A stretch of 64,000 nt of DNA from Eukaryota sp. TZLM1-RC (taxonomy: Eukaryota; Metamonada: BaSk clade). Shown piece by piece: positions 42,314 through 55,583 of the stretch. Under the pieces are notes generated by a model. It did not search any database. It saw nothing but the letters and a program-made list of their open reading frames with translations, and was not told where the DNA came from. The stretch spans positions 1,202,501-1,266,500 of the forward strand of contig JAUPSS010000007.1 in NCBI GenBank assembly GCA_040285825.1. The letters run 5' to 3'. The translations under genes were made by a program, and so were the position numbers. Each line of letters starts with the position of its first letter. Positions within the stretch are counted from its first letter, which is position 1.

Positions 42314-43495
42314 AAAAAACTGGAATATTTATTGAGATAAAAATAACCATCTAGAATTCAATATCGTTCAAACAAGCGTTACTATTGCTAAACCTACTTA
42401 CAGCATTACGTTCATATTCTACACCGACAGCTCAAAGCGCCTTAGAAATCATTGTAGGAATAGACTGGAAAATGCTTAAAACAATTCTATTTAACCAAAA
42501 AGTGGAGTTCATTGTTTTACCAGACCTATTCAGTAACACTTGTTTGAAATTTTCCAAGAAGTGCAACCCTGAAGGTCCAATATTGCCAAAAAAGAAATTG
42601 CAAACGCGCAAACTGATATTTCACATGTTCCACTCTATCTAACTGTGCCAAAGGTTCTTTGTCTCTTTTATCTTTTTTTCGGCATTAAATAACGGCGAAT
42701 CAGCGGAATAGAATAAACTAGCAACACAATTTTTGCAAACATCAACTGAGAAAACATCTACAACATTGCGAACATCATCGATACCTGGAGCCACTACATC
42801 TGCCATTCTTTTACCAAAGGAATCATCAGGTTGATCTGAAGACAGCTTACGTACTAGTGGCTCAATAAATGCCTCTATATTGAAACCTTTGCACATGGCA
42901 TATAATTGATCACGAACTGGGGCATGAACACTTAATGGATGCATTGCCAGACAAAAGAAAAAAGGATCAAGTGGATCGCCTTGTTTAACACCTGAAGAAG
43001 GAATCAGGTCAAAGTTTTCATAGACCAATGTGGATGACTTTCCATAAAATGAATAGAAAAAGGCTCAAAAAAGAAAATGCTTTCGCAGCAAAGGTAAAAT
43101 GGAAGAACGAGATACAGAATTGAAAGCATTCTTAAAATCTAAATTGAAGACGTAATTAGAATCACTAGAATTAAAAAACATATCCGACGAAAGAGCAGCA
43201 GAAGAAGCACCATCAATTGTCTTGATTCCAAATTGAACTGGACTGAAAAATTCCTTGGCTTTTTCCCAATTCTATCGAAAACAAGAGACGCAAGAATTCT
43301 TGAAAACGATTCTCCAATTGCAATTGGACGGATATTGGATTGACTTTGCTTGAGGGCAATTAAGCGAACACTGGTCATCTCAAAAGAAACTGTAATTTCT
43401 AACGAAGATTGTTGAGAAAAGGAACAAGATCATCAGCAATTTCAGGACACTGTCCAACTGCTGATTTGATCATGTCAAAATTTAACAACAGTTCA
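42314..43495 (-). mobile_element. L-A LINE, array copy 2 with internal deletion
   Basis: The ORF at 42639-43028 fuses GVKQGDPLDPFFFCLAMHPL directly to SVHAPVRDQLYAMCK. The ~1.1 kb containing YMDD, the linker and the CCHC finger is missing. The breakpoint is near 42932. Confidence 0.88.
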
Positions 43496-43887
43496 TTGAA
43501 TTCATTGAGAACAGAGTTTTTTGCTGATTATTACACGTAGAACCAGGAATATTGAAAAGTCACTTATTTTCTTCAGCAAATTTGGGGGTATTGGATTTTC
43601 TAAATCTTCAATTTTGTGTCAATCAGCATTCTTGGGTGGTGGAAAAAATTTTATTTATGAATTTTCTCGTAGATTTCCTGATGATTCTCATCTGTTAGTT
43701 CCCAATTGCAGTCCTTATTTGTTTGAGTTATCTTGTGAACTTGAAAAATTGCCACCACAAATTTGGACCAAATGTTGTCCTCAATCAATTCAAGAAATTC
43801 CAAACCGATCTCTATTTGATTTACAGTTTTGCTGTTCAAAGCTTCAAAAAGAAATTGTCAAAGATTTTTGAAAGCTTGGTTTTTTTT
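43496..43887 (+). mobile_element. Plus-strand LINE fragment, array copy 2
   Basis: Same content as the copy at 41936. FGGIGFSKSSILCQSAFLGGGKNF is open at 43560-43650 because of different small indels. Confidence 0.8.
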
Positions 43888-46800
43888 AAAAACTGGAATA
43901 TTTATTGAGATAAAAATAACCATCTAGAATTCAATATCGTTCAAACAAGCGTTACTATTGCTAAACCTACTTACAGAATTACGTTCATATTCTACACCGA
44001 CAGCTAAAAGTGCCTTAGAAATCATTGTAGGAATAGACTGGAAAATGCTTAAAACAATTCTATTTAACCAGAAAGTGGAGTTCATTGTTTTACCAGACCT
44101 ATTCAGTAACACTTGTTTGAAATTTTCCAAAAAGTGCAACCCTGAAGGTCCAATATTGCCAAAAAAGAAATTGCAAACGCGCAAACTGATATTTCACATG
44201 TTCCACTCTATCTGACTGTGCCAAAGGTTCTTTGTCTCTTTTATCTTTTTTTTCGGCATTAAATAACGGCCAATCAGCGGAATAGAATAAACTAGTAACA
44301 CAATTTTTGCAAACATCAACTGAGAAAACATCTACAACATTGCGAACATCATCGATACCTAGAGCCACTACATCTGCCCTTCTTTTACCAAAGGAATCAT
44401 CAGGTTGATCTGAAGACAGCTTACGTACTAGTGGCTCAATAAATGCCTCTATATTGAAACTTTTGCACATGGCATATAGTTGGTCACGAACTGGGTCATG
44501 AACACTCGAGCGATAAGTTATAAAATATTTACAGTTCAAAATATGGGAAAGCGTAACAACACTCTTGCAGCGACAAATTAAATCATTTGGTAATGAACAA
44601 GACCATAGAAAACATCTCATTCTCATTGCAGTGGTCCATTGGTGATCATAACGTAGAAGGCCATAAATGTTGGGAATTTGGGAGATCAGGCAATTTGAGC
44701 AACTGTCTTCAAGATCAATCAAAAAGTTTGCAAAAACGAGATTTTTTTCCTAAGCCAAGCAAAGACGTACAATATAATTCAAGTTTTCCTAAACTTTCAA
44801 GATTTTTTTTCTGCAATTTTGCGAAAGTCAGTGGTAAGGAGAGCAAGCTTCTTGAAGGAAGTTGCACAATATCAGAGGGAAACATTTGGCTCAAATATTA
44901 GGTGACAGAGTTTCAATTTCCTGTTGCAAAGAAATAAGATAAGGGCTGCCACAATTTTCAATGAGATGAATTTTTTCAGGAAAACGATTCACAAATTCAC
45001 AAATATAATTCTTTCCACCTCCAATAAATGCAGCTTTACAAAGATAGCTTAATCTATGAAAATCAACACCACCAAAATTTGTACCACAAAAAATGTGGCT
45101 TCGCAACTGAGATTTATCAATTTGCAATAATTTTGCTAAAAAATTGGTTCTTTGTTCATTGAATATCGACAAAACTCCAAAAAAAATTGATGCTGATGTT
45201 GATTTCAAAATATGAGTAAATTTTCCAGAATAACAAAATTTTAGGAAAAAGAATTTCAAATGTTTCTCAATATTTCAATTTTCTATTTATTCTAATTCAT
45301 TTCCAAATTGGACCAACAGAGTCGAAAGTTGGCCTTTGACTTCTTCAATATTTCCGAGATAACAACCCAAAAAACGAAAACCAGACTGATCATAATTGAT
45401 AAAGGGGACATTGAATCATTAATGAAAGAATCAATTGGTTCATCTCCAATAATTAAACACTTGGAAATATTCAATGAGAGACCAGTATCTTCATAACGCT
45501 TTTGAATAAAAGTTGCTATTTGTTTAAGAATTGTAATAGGTGCAATTACAGAAATGTCATCCATATATGCTACAATATCTATTTCTGGGAATTTTTATTT
45601 TAATTCGCACATTAATGGATGCATTGCCAGACAAAAGAAAAAAGGATCAAGTGGATCGCCTTGTTTAACACCTGAAGAAGGAATCAGGTCAAAGTTTTCA
45701 TAGACCAATGTGGATGACTCTTCATAAAATGAAAAGAAAAAGGCTCAAAAAAGAAAATGCTTTCGCAGCAAAGGTAAAATGGAAGAACGAGATACAGAAT
45801 TGAAAGCATTCTTAAAATCTAAATTGAAGATGTAATTAGAATCACTAGAATTAAAAAACATATCCGACGAAAGAGCAGCAGAAGAAGCACCATCAATTGT
45901 CTTGATTCCAAATTGAACTGGACTGAAAAATTCCTTGGTTTTTTCCCAATTCTATCGAAAACAAGAGACGCAAGAATTCTTGAAAACGATTCTCCAATTG
46001 CAATTGGACGGATATTGGATTGACTTTTCTTGAGGGCAATTAAACGAGCACTGGTCATCTCAAAAGAAACTTTAATTTTTAACGTAAGAAGATTGTTGAA
46101 AAAAAGAACAAGATCATCGGCAATTTCAGGACACTGTCCAACTGCTGATTTGATCATGACAAAATTTAACAACAGTTCATTGAATTCATATATTAATTTA
46201 TGAAAATCAACACCACCAAAATTTGTACCACAAAAAATGTGGCTTCGCAACTGAGATTTATCAATTTCCAATAATTTTGCTAAAAAATTGGTTCTTTGTT
46301 CATTGAATATCGACAAAACTCCAAAAAAAATTGATGCTGATGTTGATTTCAAAATATGAGTAAATTTTCCAGAATAACAAAATTTTAGGAAAAAGAATTT
46401 CAAATGTTTCTCAATATTTCAATTTTCTATTTATTCTAATTCATTTCCAAATTGGATCAACAGAGTCGAAAGTTGGCCTTTGACTTCTTCAATATTTCCG
46501 AGATAACAACCCAAAAACGAAAACCAGACTGATCATAATTGATAAAGGGGACATTGAATCATTAATGAAAGAATCAATTGGTTCATCTCCAATAATTAAA
46601 CACTTGGAAATATTCAATGAGAGACCAGTATCTTCATAACGCTTTTGAATAAAAGTTGCTATTTGTTTAAGAATTGTAATAGGTGCAATTACAGAAATGT
46701 CATCCATATATGCTACAATATCTATTTCTGGGAATTTTTATTTTAATTCGCACATTAATGGATGCATTGCCAGACAAAAGAAAAAAGGATCAAGTGGATC

Positions 46801-47325
46801 GCCTTGTTTAACACCTGAAGAAGGAATCAGGTCAAAGTTTTCATAGACCAATGTGGATGACTCTTCATAAAATGAAAAGAAAAAGGCTCAAAAAAGAAAA
46901 TGCTTTCGCAGCAAAGGTAAAATGGAAGAACGAGATACAGAATTGAAAGCATTCTTAAAATCTAAATTGAAGATGTAATTAGAATCACTAGAATTAAAAA
47001 ACATATCCGACGAAAGAGCAGCAGAAGAAGCACCATCAATTGTCTTGATTCCAAATTGAACTGGACTGAAAAATTCCTTGGCTTTTTCCCAATTCTATCG
47101 AAAACAAAAGACGCAAGAATTCTTGAAAACGATTCTCCAATTGCAATTGGACGGATATTGGATTGACTTTGCTTGAGGGCAATTAAGCGAACACTGGTCA
47201 TCTCAAAAGAAACTGTAATTTCTAACGAAGATTGTTGAGAAAAGGAACAAGATCATCAGCAATTTCAGGACACTGTCCAACTGCTGATTTGATCATGTCA
47301 AAATTTAACAACAGTTCATTGAATT
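43888..47325 (-). mobile_element. L-A LINE, array copy 3 with internal duplication
   Basis: The C-terminal half is at 43888-45260. The palm segment with MDDIS occurs twice (ending 45564 and 46707, 1143 bp apart), and the RT block from NFVMIKS/IRPIAIGESF occurs twice as well. The duplication joint is at about 46185-46205, where RT block 1 runs straight into the linker segment FGGVDFHK. No full-length frame survives. Confidence 0.88.
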
Positions 47326-47710
47326 CATTGAGAACAGAGTTTTTTGCTGATTATTACACGTAGAACCAGGAATATTGAAAAGTCAATTATTTTCTTCAGC
47401 AAATTTGGGGGTATTGGATTTTCTAAATCTTCAATTTTGTGTCAATCAGCATTCTTGGGTGGTGGAAAAAATTTTATTTATGAATTTTCTCGTAGATTTC
47501 CTGATGATTCTCATCTGTTAGTTCCCAATTGCAGTCCTTATTTGTATGAGTTATCTTGTGAACTTGAAAAATTGCCACCACAAATTTGGACCAAATGTTG
47601 TCCTCAATCAATTCAAGAAATTCCAAACCGATCTCTATTTGATTTACAGTTTTGCTGTTCAAAGCTTCAAAAAGAAATTGTCAAAGATTTTTGAAAGCTT
47701 GGTTTTTTTT
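47326..47710 (+). mobile_element. Plus-strand LINE fragment, array copy 3
   Basis: Nearly identical to the copy at 43496, with the same reading-frame state. Confidence 0.8.
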
Positions 47711-50700
47711 AAAAACTGGAATATTTATTGAGATAAAAATAACCATCTAGAATTCAATATCGTTCAAACAAGCGTTACTATTGCTAAACCTACTTACAGA
47801 ATTACGTTCATATTCTACACCGACAGCTAAAAGTGCCTTAGAAATCATTGTAGGAATAGACTGGAAAATGCTTAAAACAATTCTATTTAACCAGAAAGTG
47901 GAGTTCATTGTTTTACCAGACCTATTCAGTAACACTTGTTTGAAATTTTCCAAAAGTGCAACCCTGAAGGTCCAATATTGCCAAAAAAAGAAATTGCAAA
48001 CGCGCAAACTGATATTTCACATGTTCCACTCTATCTGACTGTGCCAAAGGTTCTTTGTCTCTTTTATCTTTTTTTCGGCATTAAATAACGGCCAATCAGC
48101 GGAATAGAATAAACTAGTAACACAATTTTTGCAAACATCAACTGAGAAAACATCTACAACATTGCGAACATCATCGATACCTAGAGCCACTACATCTGCC
48201 CTTCTTTTACCAAAGGAATCATCAGGTTGATCTGAAGACAGCTTACGTACTAGTGGCTCAATAAATGCCTCTATATTGAAACTTTTGCACATGGCATATA
48301 GTTGGTCACGAACTGGGTCATGAACACTCGAGCGATAAGTTATAAAATATTTACAGTTCAAAATATGGGAAAGCGTAACAACACTCTTGCAGCGACAAAT
48401 TAAATCATTTGGTAATGAACAAGACCATAGAAAACATCTCATTCTCATTGCAGTGGTCCATTGGTGATCATAACGTAGAAGGCCATAAATGTTGGGAATT
48501 TGGGAGATCAGGCAATTTGAGCAACTGTCTTCAAGATCAATCAAAAAGTTTGCAAAAACGAGATTTTTTTCCTAAGCCAAGCAAAGACGTACAATATAAT
48601 TCAAGTTTTCCTAAACTTTCAAGATTTTTTTTCTGCAATTTTGCGAAAGTCAGTGGTAAGGAGAGCAAGCTTCTTGAAGGAAGTTGCACAATATCAGAGG
48701 GAAACATTTGGCTCAAATATTAGGTGACAGAGTTTCAATTTCCTGTTGCAAAGAAATAAGATAAGGGCTGCCACAATTTTCAATGAGATGAATTTTTTCA
48801 GGAAAACGATTCACAAATTCACAAATATAATTCTTTCCACCTCCAATAAATGCAGCTTTACAAAGATAGCTTAATCTATGAAAATCAACACCACCAAAAT
48901 TTGTACCACAAAAAATGTGGCTTCGCAACTGAGATTTATCAATTTCCAATAATTTTGCTAAAAATTGGTTCTTTGTTCATTGAATATCGACAAAACTCCA
49001 AAAAAAATTGATGCTGATGTTGATTTCAAAATATGAGTAAATTTTCCAGAATAACAAAATTTTAGGAAAAAGAATTTCAAATGTTTCTCAATATTTCAAT
49101 TTTCTATTTATTCTAATTCATTTCCAAATTGGATCAACAGAGTCGAAAGTTGGCCTTTGACTTCTTCAATATTTCCGAGATAACAACCCAAAAACGAAAA
49201 CCAGACTGATCATAATTGATAAAGGGGACATTGAATCATTAATGAAAGAATCAATTGGTTCATCTCCAATAATTAAACACTTGGAAATATTCAATGAGAG
49301 ACCAGTATCTTCATAACGCTTTTGAATAAAAGTTGCTATTTGTTTAAGAATTGTAATAGGTGCAATTACAGAAATGTCATCCATATATGCTACAATATCT
49401 ATTTCTGGGAATTTTTATTTTAATTCGCACATTAATGGATGCATTGCCAGACAAAAAGAAAAAAAGGATCAAGTGGATCGCCTTGTTTAACACCTGAAGA
49501 AGGAATCAGGTCAAAGTTTTCATAGACCAATGTGGATGACTCTTCATAAAATGAAAAGAAAAAGGCTCAAAAAGAAAATGCTTTCGCAGCAAAGGTAAAA
49601 TGGAAGAACGAGATACAGAATTGAAAGCATTCTTAAAATCTAAATTGAAGATGTAATTAGAATCACTAGAATTAAAAAACATATCCGACGAAAGAGCAGC
49701 AGAAGAAGCACCATCAATTGTCTTGATTCCAAATTGAACTGGACTGAAAAATTCCTTGGTTTTTCCCAATTCTATCGAAAACAAGAGACGCAAGAATTCT
49801 TGAAAACGATTCTCCAATTGCAATTGGACGGATATTGGATTGACTTTTCTTGAGGGCAATTAAACGAGCACTGGTCATCTCAAAAGAAACTTTAATTTTT
49901 AACGTAAGAAGATTGTTGAAAAAAAGAACAAGATCATCGGCAATTTCAGGACACTGTCCAACTGCTGATTTGATCATGACAAAATTTAACAACAGTTCAT
50001 TGAATTCATATATTAATTTATGAAAATCAACACCACCAAAATTTGTACCACAAAAAATGTGGCTTCGCAACTGAGATTTATCAATTTCCAATAATTTTGC
50101 TAAAAAATTGGTTCTTTGTTCATTGAATATCGACAAAACTCCAAAAAAAATTGATGCTGATGTTGATTTCAAAATATGAGTAAATTTTCCAGAATAACAA
50201 AATTTTAGGAAAAAGAATTTCAAATGTTTCTCAATATTTCAATTTTCTATTTATTCTAATTCATTTCCAAATTGGATCAACAGAGTCGAAAGTTGGCCTT
50301 TGACTTCTTCAATATTTCCGAGATAACAACCCAAAAAACGAAAACCAGACTGATCATAATTGATAAAGGGGACATTGAATCATTAATGAAAGAATCAATT
50401 GGTTCATCTCCAATAATTAAACACTTGGAAATATTCAATGAGAGACCAGTATCTTCATAACGCTTTTGAATAAAAGTTGCTATTTGTTTAAGAATTGTAA
50501 TAGGTGCAATTACAGAAATGTCATCCATATATGCTACAATATCTATTTCTGGGAATTTTTATTTTAATTCGCACATTAATGGATGCATTGCCAGACAAAA
50601 AGAAAAAAAGGATCAAGTGGATCGCCTTGTTTAACACCTGAAGAAGGAATCAGGTCAAAGTTTTCATAGACCAATGTGGATGACTCTTCATAAAATGAAA

Positions 50701-51148
50701 AGAAAAAGGCTCAAAAAAGAAAATGCTTTCGCAGCAAAGGTAAAATGGAAGAACGAGATACAGAATTGAAAGCATTCTTAAAATCTAAATTGAAGATGTA
50801 ATTAGAATCACTAGAATTAAAAAAACATATCCGACGAAAGAGCAGCAGAAGAAGCACCATCAATTGTCTTGATTCCAAATTGAACTGGACTGAAAAATTC
50901 CTTGGCTTTTTCCCAATTCTATCGAAAACAAAAGACGCAAGAATTCTTGAAAACGATTCTCCAATTGCAATTGGACGGATATTGGATTGACTTTGCTTGA
51001 GGGCAATTAAGCGAACACTGGTCATCTCAAAAGAAACTGTAATTTCTAACGAAGATTGTTGAGAAAAGGAACAAGATCATCAGCAATTTCAGGACACTGT
51101 CCAACTGCTGATTTGATCATGTCAAAATTTAACAACAGTTCATTGAAT
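47711..51148 (-). mobile_element. L-A LINE, array copy 4 with internal duplication
   Basis: An almost exact repeat of copy 3, displaced by 3823 bp, including the duplicated palm (MDDIS ending 49384 and 50528) and the same joint. It differs mainly by single-base changes in A- and T-runs. Confidence 0.88.
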
Positions 51149-51533
51149 TCATTGAGAACAGAGTTTTTTGCTGATTATTACACGTAGAACCAGGAATATT
51201 GAAAAGTCAATTATTTTCTTCAGCAAATTTGGGGGTATTGGATTTTCTAAATCTTCAATTTTGTGTCAATCAGCATTCTTGGGTGGTGGAAAAATTTTAT
51301 TTATGAATTTTCTCGTAGATTTCCTGATGATTCTCATCTGTTAGTTCCCAATTGCAATCCTTATTTGTATGAGTTATCTTGTGAACTTGAAAAATTGCCA
51401 CCACAAATTTGGACCAAATGTTGTCCTCAATCAATTCAAGAAATTCCAAACCGATCTCTATTTGATTTACAGTTTTGCTGTTCAAAGCTTCAAAAAGAAA
51501 TTGTCAAAGATTTTTGAAAGCTTGGTTTTTTTT
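51149..51533 (+). mobile_element. Plus-strand LINE fragment, array copy 4
   Basis: As the other copies, with one A fewer before the KNFIYEF segment, which changes the open frame there. Confidence 0.8.
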
Positions 51534-53838
51534 AAAAACTGGAATATTTATTGAGATAAAAATAACCATCTAGAATTCAATATCGTTCAAACAAGCGTTA
51601 CTATTGCTCAACCTACTTACAGAATTACGTTCATATTCTACACCGACAGCTAAAAGTGCCTTAGAAATCATTGTAGGAATAGACTGGAAAATGCTTAAAA
51701 CAATTCTATTTAACCAGAAAGTGGAGTTCATTGTTTTACCAGACCTATTCAGTGACACTTGTTTGAAATTTTCCAAAAAGTGCAACCCTGAAGGTCCAAT
51801 ATTGCCAAAAAAGAAATTGCAAACGCGCAAACTGATATTTCACATGTTCCACTCTATCTAACTGTGCCAAAGGTTCTTTGTCTCTTTTATCTTTTTTTTT
51901 CGGCATTAAATAACGGCCAATCAGCGGAATAGAATAAACTAGTAACACAATTTTTGCAAACATCAACTGAGAAAACATCTACAACATTGCGAACATCATC
52001 GATACCTGGAGCCACTACATCTGCCCTTCTTTTACCAAAGGAATCATCAGGTTGATCTGAAGACAGCTTACGTACTAGTGGCTCAATAAATGCCTCTATA
52101 TTGAAACTTTTGCACATGGCATATAGTTGGTCACGAACTGGGTCATGAACACTCGAGCGATAAGTTATAAAATATTTACAGTTCAAAATATGGGAAAGCG
52201 TAACAACACTCTTGCAGCGACAAATTAAATCATTTGGTAATGAACAAGACCATAGAAAACATCTCATTCTCATTGCAGTGGTCCATTGGTGATCATAACG
52301 TAGAAGGCCATAAATGTTGGGAATTTGGGAGATCAGGCAATTTGAGCAACTGTCTTCAAGATCAATCAAAAAGTTTGCAAAAACGAGATTTTTTTCCTAA
52401 GCCAAGCAAAGACGTACAATATAATTCAAGTTTTCCTAAACTTTCAAGATTTTTTTTCTGCAATTTTGCGAAAGTCAGTGGTAAGGAGAGCAAGCTTCTT
52501 GAAGGAAGTTGCACAATATCAGAGGGAAACATTTGGCTCAAATATTAGGTGACAGAGTTTCAATTTCCTGTTGCAAAGAAATAAGATAAGGGCTGCCACA
52601 ATTTTCAATGAGATGAATTTTTTCAGGAAAACGATTCACAAATTCACAAATATAATTCTTTCCACCTCCAATAAATGCAGCTTTACAAAGATAGCTTAAT
52701 TTATGAAAATCAACACCACCAAAATTTGTACCACAAAAAATGTGGCTTCGCAACTGAGATTTATCAATTTGCAATAATTTTGCTAAAAAATTGGTTCTTT
52801 GTTCATTGAATATCGACAAAACTCCAAAAAAAATTGATGCTGATGTTGATTTCAAAATATGAGTAAATTTTCCAGAATAACAAAATTTTAGGAAAAAGAA
52901 TTTCAAATGTTTCTCAATATTTCAATTTTCTATTTATTCTAATTCATTTCCAAATGGGATCAACAGAGTCGAAAGTTGGCCTTTGACTTCTTCAATATTT
53001 CCGAGATAACAACCCAAAAAACGAAAACCAGACTGATCATAATTGATAAAGGGGACATTGAATCATTAATGAAAGAATCAATTGGTTCATCTCCAATAAC
53101 CAAACACTTGGAAATATTCAATGAGAGACCAGTATCTTCATAACGCTTTTGAATAAAAGTTGCTATTTGTTTAAGAATTGTAATAGGTGCAATTACAGAA
53201 ATGTCATCCATATATGCTACAATATCTATTTCTGGGAATTTTTATTTTAATTCGCACATTAATGGATGCATTGCCAGACAAAAGAAAAAAGGATCAAGTG
53301 GATCGCCTTGTTTAACACCCGAAGAAGGAATCAGGTCAAAGTTTTCATAGACCAATGTGGATGACTCTTCATAAAATGAAAAGAAAAAGGCTCAAAAAAG
53401 AAAATGCTTTCGCAGCAAAGGTAAAATGGAAGAACGAGATACAGAATTGAAAGCATTCTTAAAATCTAAATTGAAGATGTAATTAGTATCACTAGAATTA
53501 AAAAACATATCCGACGAAAGAGCAGCAGAAGAAGCACCATCAATTGTCTTGATTCCAAATTGAACTGGACTGAAAAATTCCTTGGTTTTTTCCCAATTCT
53601 ATCGAAAACAAGAGACGCAAGAATTCTTGAAAACGATTCTCCAATTGCAATTGGACGGATATTGGATTGACTTTTCTTGAGGGCAATTAAACGAGCACTG
53701 GTCATCTCAAAAGAAACTTTAATTCTTAACGTAAGAAGATTGTTGAAAAAAAGAACAAGATCATCGGCAATTTCAGGACACTGTCCAACTGCTGATTTGA
53801 TCATGTCAAAATTTAACAACAGTTCATTGAATTCATTG
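51534..53838 (-). mobile_element. L-A LINE, array copy 5
   Basis: The basic 2.69-kb form without the internal duplication. MDDIS is at 53211, the CCHC finger is intact (CRCKS), and RT block 1 lies near 53819. Multiple frameshifts are present. Confidence 0.87.
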
Positions 53839-54220
53839 AGAACAGAATTTTTTGCTGATTTATTACACGTAGAACCAGGAATATTGAAAAGTCACTTATT
53901 TTCTTCAGCAAATTTGGGGGTATTGGATTTTCTAAATCTTCAATTTTGTGTCAATCAGCATTCTTGGGTGGTGGAAAAAATTTTATTTATGAATTTTCTC
54001 GTAGATTTCCTGATGATTCTCATCTGTTAGTTCCCAATTGCAGTCCTTATTTGTATGAGTTATCTTGTGAACTTGAAAAATTGCCACCACAAATTTGGAC
54101 CAAATGTTGTCCTCAATCAATTCAAGAAATTCCAAACCGATCTCTATTTGATTTACAGTTTTGCTGTTCAAAGCTTCAAAAAGAAATTGTCAAAGATTTT
54201 TGAAAGCTTGGTTTTTTTTT
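53839..54220 (+). mobile_element. Plus-strand LINE fragment, array copy 5
   Basis: Same fragment; both the SLRTEFFADLL and KNFIYEFSRRF parts are readable. Confidence 0.8.
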
Positions 54221-55583
54221 AAAAACTGGAATATTTATTGAGATAAAAATAACCATCTAAAATTCAATATCGTTCAAACAAGCGTTACTATTGCTAAACC
54301 TACTTACTTACGTTCATATTCTACACCGACAGCTAAAAGTGCCTTAGAAATCATTGTAGGAATAGACTGGAAAATGCTTAAAACAATTCTATTTAACCAG
54401 AAAGTGGAGTTCATTGTTTTACCAGACCTATTCAGTAACACTTGTTTGAAATTTTCCAAAAAGTGCAACCCTGAAGGTCCAATATTGCCAAAAAAGAAAT
54501 TGCAAACGCGCAAACTGATATTTCACATGTTCCACTCTATCTGACTGTGCCAAAGGTTCTTTGTCTCTTTTATCTTTTTTTTCGGCATTAAATAACGGCC
54601 AATCAGCGGAATAGAATAATCTAGTAACACAATTTTTGCAAACATCAACTGAGAAAACATCTACAACATTGCGAACATCATCGATACCTGGAGCCACTAC
54701 ATCTGCCCTTCTTTTACCAAAGGAATCATCAGGTTGATCTGAAGACAGCTTACGTACTAGTGGCTCAATAAATGCCTCTATATTGAAACTTTTGCACATG
54801 GCATATAGTTGGTCACGAACTGGGTCATGAACACTCGAGCGATAAGTTATAAAATATTTACAGTTCAAAATATGGGAAAGCGTAACAACACTCTTGCAGC
54901 GACAAATTAAATCATTTGGTAATGAACAAGACCATAGAAAACATCTCATTCTCATTGCAGTGGTCCATTGGTGATCATAACGTAGAAGGCTATAAATGTT
55001 GGGAATTTGGGAGATCAGGCAATTTGAGCAACTGTCTTCAAGATCAATCAAAAAGTTTGCAAAAACGAGATTTTTTTCCTAAGCCAAGCTAAGATGTACA
55101 ATATAATTCAAGTTTTCTAAAACTTTCAAGATTTTTTTCTGCAATTTTGCGAAAGTCAGAGGTAAGGAGAGCAAGCTACTTGAAGGAAGTTCCACAACAT
55201 CAGAGGGGAAACATTTGGCCCAAATATTAGGTGAAAGAGTTTCAATTTCCTGTTGCAAAGAAATAAGATAAGGGCTGCCACAATTTTCAATGAGATGAAT
55301 TTTTTCAGGAAAACGATTCACAAATTCACAAATATAATTCTTTCCACCTCCAATAAATGCAGCTTTACAAAGATAGCTTAATTTATGAAAATCAACACCA
55401 CCAAAAATTGTACCACAAAAAATGTGGCTTCGCAACTGAGATTTATCAATTTCCAATAATTTTGCTAAAAAAAATTGGTTCTTTGTTCATTGAATATCGA
55501 CAAAACTCCAAAAAAAATTGATGCTGATGTTGATTTCAAAATATGAGTAAATTTTCCAGAATAACAAAATTTTAGGAAAAAGA
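54221..55583 (-). mobile_element. L-A LINE, array copy 6, truncated
   Basis: C-terminal half only, from the 3' UTR to the linker. It breaks at about 55583 where L-D sequence begins. A small deletion removes part of the RNAVSRF tail segment near 54306. Confidence 0.87.

Larger units (their letters stand above)
39626..55583. repeat. Tandem array of a composite LINE unit
   Basis: Each unit is an L-A LINE on the minus strand followed by a ~390-bp internal piece of another LINE on the plus strand. Unit starts (the AAAACTGGAATATTTATTGAG-type L-A 3' end) are near 39626, 42314, 43888, 47711, 51534 and 54221, giving unit lengths of 2688, 1574, 3823, 3823 and 2687 bp plus a partial sixth. Units of 2.69 kb are the basic form. 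The 3.82-kb units carry a ~1.14-kb internal duplication, and the 1.57-kb unit has a ~1.11-kb internal deletion. Copies differ by few substitutions and homopolymer indels, which points to unequal exchange. Confidence 0.92.
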
